Assembly (NCBI RefSeq): GCF_004793765.1
Contig: NZ_SRYM01000009.1
Location: forward strand, 1-64,000
DNA: 64,000 bases
Source of the DNA: Parabacteroides distasonis
GTDB lineage: Bacteria > Bacteroidota > Bacteroidia > Bacteroidales > Tannerellaceae
Direction: 5' to 3'
Shown: positions 62,645 through 64,000 of the stretch, piece after piece
How positions within the stretch are numbered: the first letter of the stretch is position 1
How the letters are laid out: each line of letters opens with the position of its first letter
Notes under the pieces: model-generated
Databases searched by the model: none
The model's input: the letters and a program-made list of their open reading frames with translations, nothing else
What the model was told of the DNA's origin: nothing
Translations under genes and position numbers: made by a program

Positions 62645-63774
62645 GAAGATTTGTGTTGATATTTAATCACTTTGAGGAGGTATATTTGGGTAAGGATGTT
62701 TATCTTTTTCCTTATTATTGGAAACAAGAATATGGGGATGAAGTAGAGATTGTCTATCCTAGTACCCCCATGAATAAAGATTTTCCATCTTCTATAAAAG
62801 GTGTAAAGCTTTCGGCTTTGAGAAGCTTAGGTAATACGACGAGCTTTTTCCTTTATAGAGAATGGAACTTTGTTGTTTACTTACTCAAAAATGCGAGAAG
62901 TATAGATATTCTATTTCGTTTTCATTATACATTAATGACAGCGATCATGATATTGCTATATAAGTTCTTTAATAAGAGAGGAAAGGTATATGTAAAGCTT
63001 GATGGCTATATAGATGCGCTGTTCTTGGCAGAAAGTCGCTTTTTAAGGGATAAGATCAAGAAATATATTTTGCTTCAATCATTGGAAAAGGTAGATCTAT
63101 TAACTTGTGAAACATCTACTTACTATAAGAAATTAATGACTAGTAATTTATTGTCAGATTGTTTTAAGAGGAAATTAAGGATTCTAGAAAATGGATTCGA
63201 TGAGGATGAATTGATCTCAATGAGGTTTCAAGAAAGAAATATTAAAGAAAATATAATGATAACAGTGGGGCGTTTGGGCACTTTTGAGAAAAATACTGAA
63301 ATGTTGTTGAATGCCTTAGCTAAAGTTGATTTAAAAGATTGGAAATTTTATTTGATTGGTCCAGTAGAAGAGTCTTTTAGACTAAGGATTAATGATTTCT
63401 TTCGACAGTATCCGGAAAAAAAGGTATCTGTGATTGTTGTAGATGCTATCTATGATAAGAAGAAATTGTGGGATTTTTATAACAGATCTAAAATTTTTGT
63501 CTTAACATCTAGATCTGAAAGTTATGCGTTGGTTTTGAATGAGGCTTTAAGGTTTAAAAACTATATAATATCAACAGAAGTCGGTGCGGCAGAAGATTTG
63601 ATAAAGGGTAAGTATGGATCTTTCGTAGAGCAAGATAATAGTGATATGTTAGCTTCAAGACTACAATCAGTGATAGCGGGTGAGACAAACTTGGATGTTT
63701 TTGCGGATTTTGATCCCGTGCAACTTTCTTGGCGTGTTATAATAAAAAGATTTTTTGAATCAAATAGTTTGTGA
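62641..63774 (+). CDS. GT4-like glycosyltransferase
   Basis: A 377-residue GT-B type glycosyltransferase. The C-terminal domain has IMITVGRLGTFEKNTEMLL and SRSESYALVLNEALRF, the latter matching the family-4 donor-binding E-x7-E region. The gene is AT-rich, as usual for laterally exchanged capsule or O-antigen loci. Specificity is unknown. Confidence 0.82.
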   Translation: MRRFVLIFNHFEEVYLGKDVYLFPYYWKQEYGDEVEIVYPSTPMNKDFPSSIKGVKLSALRSLGNTTSFFLYREWNFVVYLLKNARSIDILFRFHYTLMTAIMILLYKFFNKRGKVYVKLDGYIDALFLAESRFLRDKIKKYILLQSLEKVDLLTCETSTYYKKLMTSNLLSDCFKRKLRILENGFDEDELISMRFQERNIKENIMITVGRLGTFEKNTEMLLNALAKVDLKDWKFYLIGPVEESFRLRINDFFRQYPEKKVSVIVVDAIYDKKKLWDFYNRSKIFVLTSRSESYALVLNEALRFKNYIISTEVGAAEDLIKGKYGSFVEQDNSDMLASRLQSVIAGETNLDVFADFDPVQLSWRVIIKRFFESNSL

Positions 63775-63775
63775 A

Positions 63776-64000
63776 ATGGATGTATCTATCATTTATGTGA
63801 ACTATAAAACTGCGTCATTGGTACTGGATAGCATTAAGTCTGTGCAGAAAAATACGAAGGAGTTTGAGTATGAGTTTATTGTTGTCGATAATGCTTCTGG
63901 AGAATGTGATCTAGAGTTGATACGAAAGTATTGTCCCCAAACGGTATGTGTACAAGCTTTTGAAAATTTAGGTTTTGGACGAGCAAACAATCTTGGTCTT
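63776..64000 (+). CDS. GT2 glycosyltransferase, partial (runs off the window)
   Basis: The first 75 codons of a GT2-family enzyme: MDVSIIYVNYKTASLVLD, then EFIVVDNASGECDLE and ENLGFGRANNLGL, which are the nucleotide-binding start, the first acidic motif and the NxGFxxAxN motif of rhamnosyltransferase-like GT2 proteins. The 3' part lies outside the window. Confidence 0.85.
   Translation, partial: MDVSIIYVNYKTASLVLDSIKSVQKNTKEFEYEFIVVDNASGECDLELIRKYCPQTVCVQAFENLGFGRANNLGL

Overview
The window is a stretch of a Bacteroidales chromosome, most likely a Parabacteroides close to P. distasonis. This rests on the repeated Bacteroidetes-type promoter (-33 TTG / -7 TAnnTTTG or TAnnTTCG), the many lipoproteins of DUF4493 / PCMD / DUF4369 type, a GH110 alpha-1,3-galactosidase, paired 2-oxoacid:ferredoxin oxidoreductase genes, and gut-Bacteroidales gene order. 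The species name is inference. No rRNA, tRNA, complete insertion sequence or CRISPR array was recognised.

Layout. 0.7-17.4 kb is mostly core: two envelope proteins (Ig-like lipoprotein and DUF3108), a PaaI-type thioesterase, cysS, a divergent hxlR/cupin pair, the GH110 glycosidase with a PAP2 phosphatase, a GH3-like protein, pfkA, the rnc-fabF-acpP operon, purN and pdxB. 17.5-28.2 kb is an envelope-glycan region: an MFS transporter, DUF4254, a GT9 heptosyltransferase-like gene, an outer-membrane protein, a lipoprotein with a beta-gamma-crystallin-like signature, a Kdo/InaA-type kinase, GT2 and GT4 glycosyltransferases, RNase H, a polysaccharide deacetylase, a wrecked GT2 pseudogene and a GT87-like membrane enzyme. 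28.4-41 kb holds a metzincin-like/propeller lipoprotein, aroK, alanine dehydrogenase, korAB, pckA, a TlpA-like protein, a ComM-type ATPase and an AraC regulator. 41.8-54.7 kb is a large accessory surface locus: five DUF4493 lipoproteins, two PCMD-domain lipoproteins (one of them also counted among the five), a beta-barrel protein and a DUF3575 protein, interrupted by a GC-rich gene fragment and an AAA-ATPase/nuclease-like gene. 54.9-64 kb carries metG, an aminotransferase/oxidoreductase pair of UDP-amino-sugar type, an IrrE/DUF4411 pair resembling a toxin-antitoxin module, and the start of a polysaccharide locus (flippase, GT4, partial GT2).

Two kinds of noncoding structure stand out. First, four gene junctions (about 10.4, 17.5, 51.4 and 59.3 kb) carry short arrays of palindromic words repeated with an exact 22- or 23-bp period. 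Each array has its own private word, and three of them also form interleaved long inverted repeats. Second, a dispersed noncoding repeat of about 295 bp occurs three times (about 0.3, 6.9 and 41.3 kb, the middle copy inverted). Neither fits a feature type I can name, and they are the best candidates here for something undescribed.
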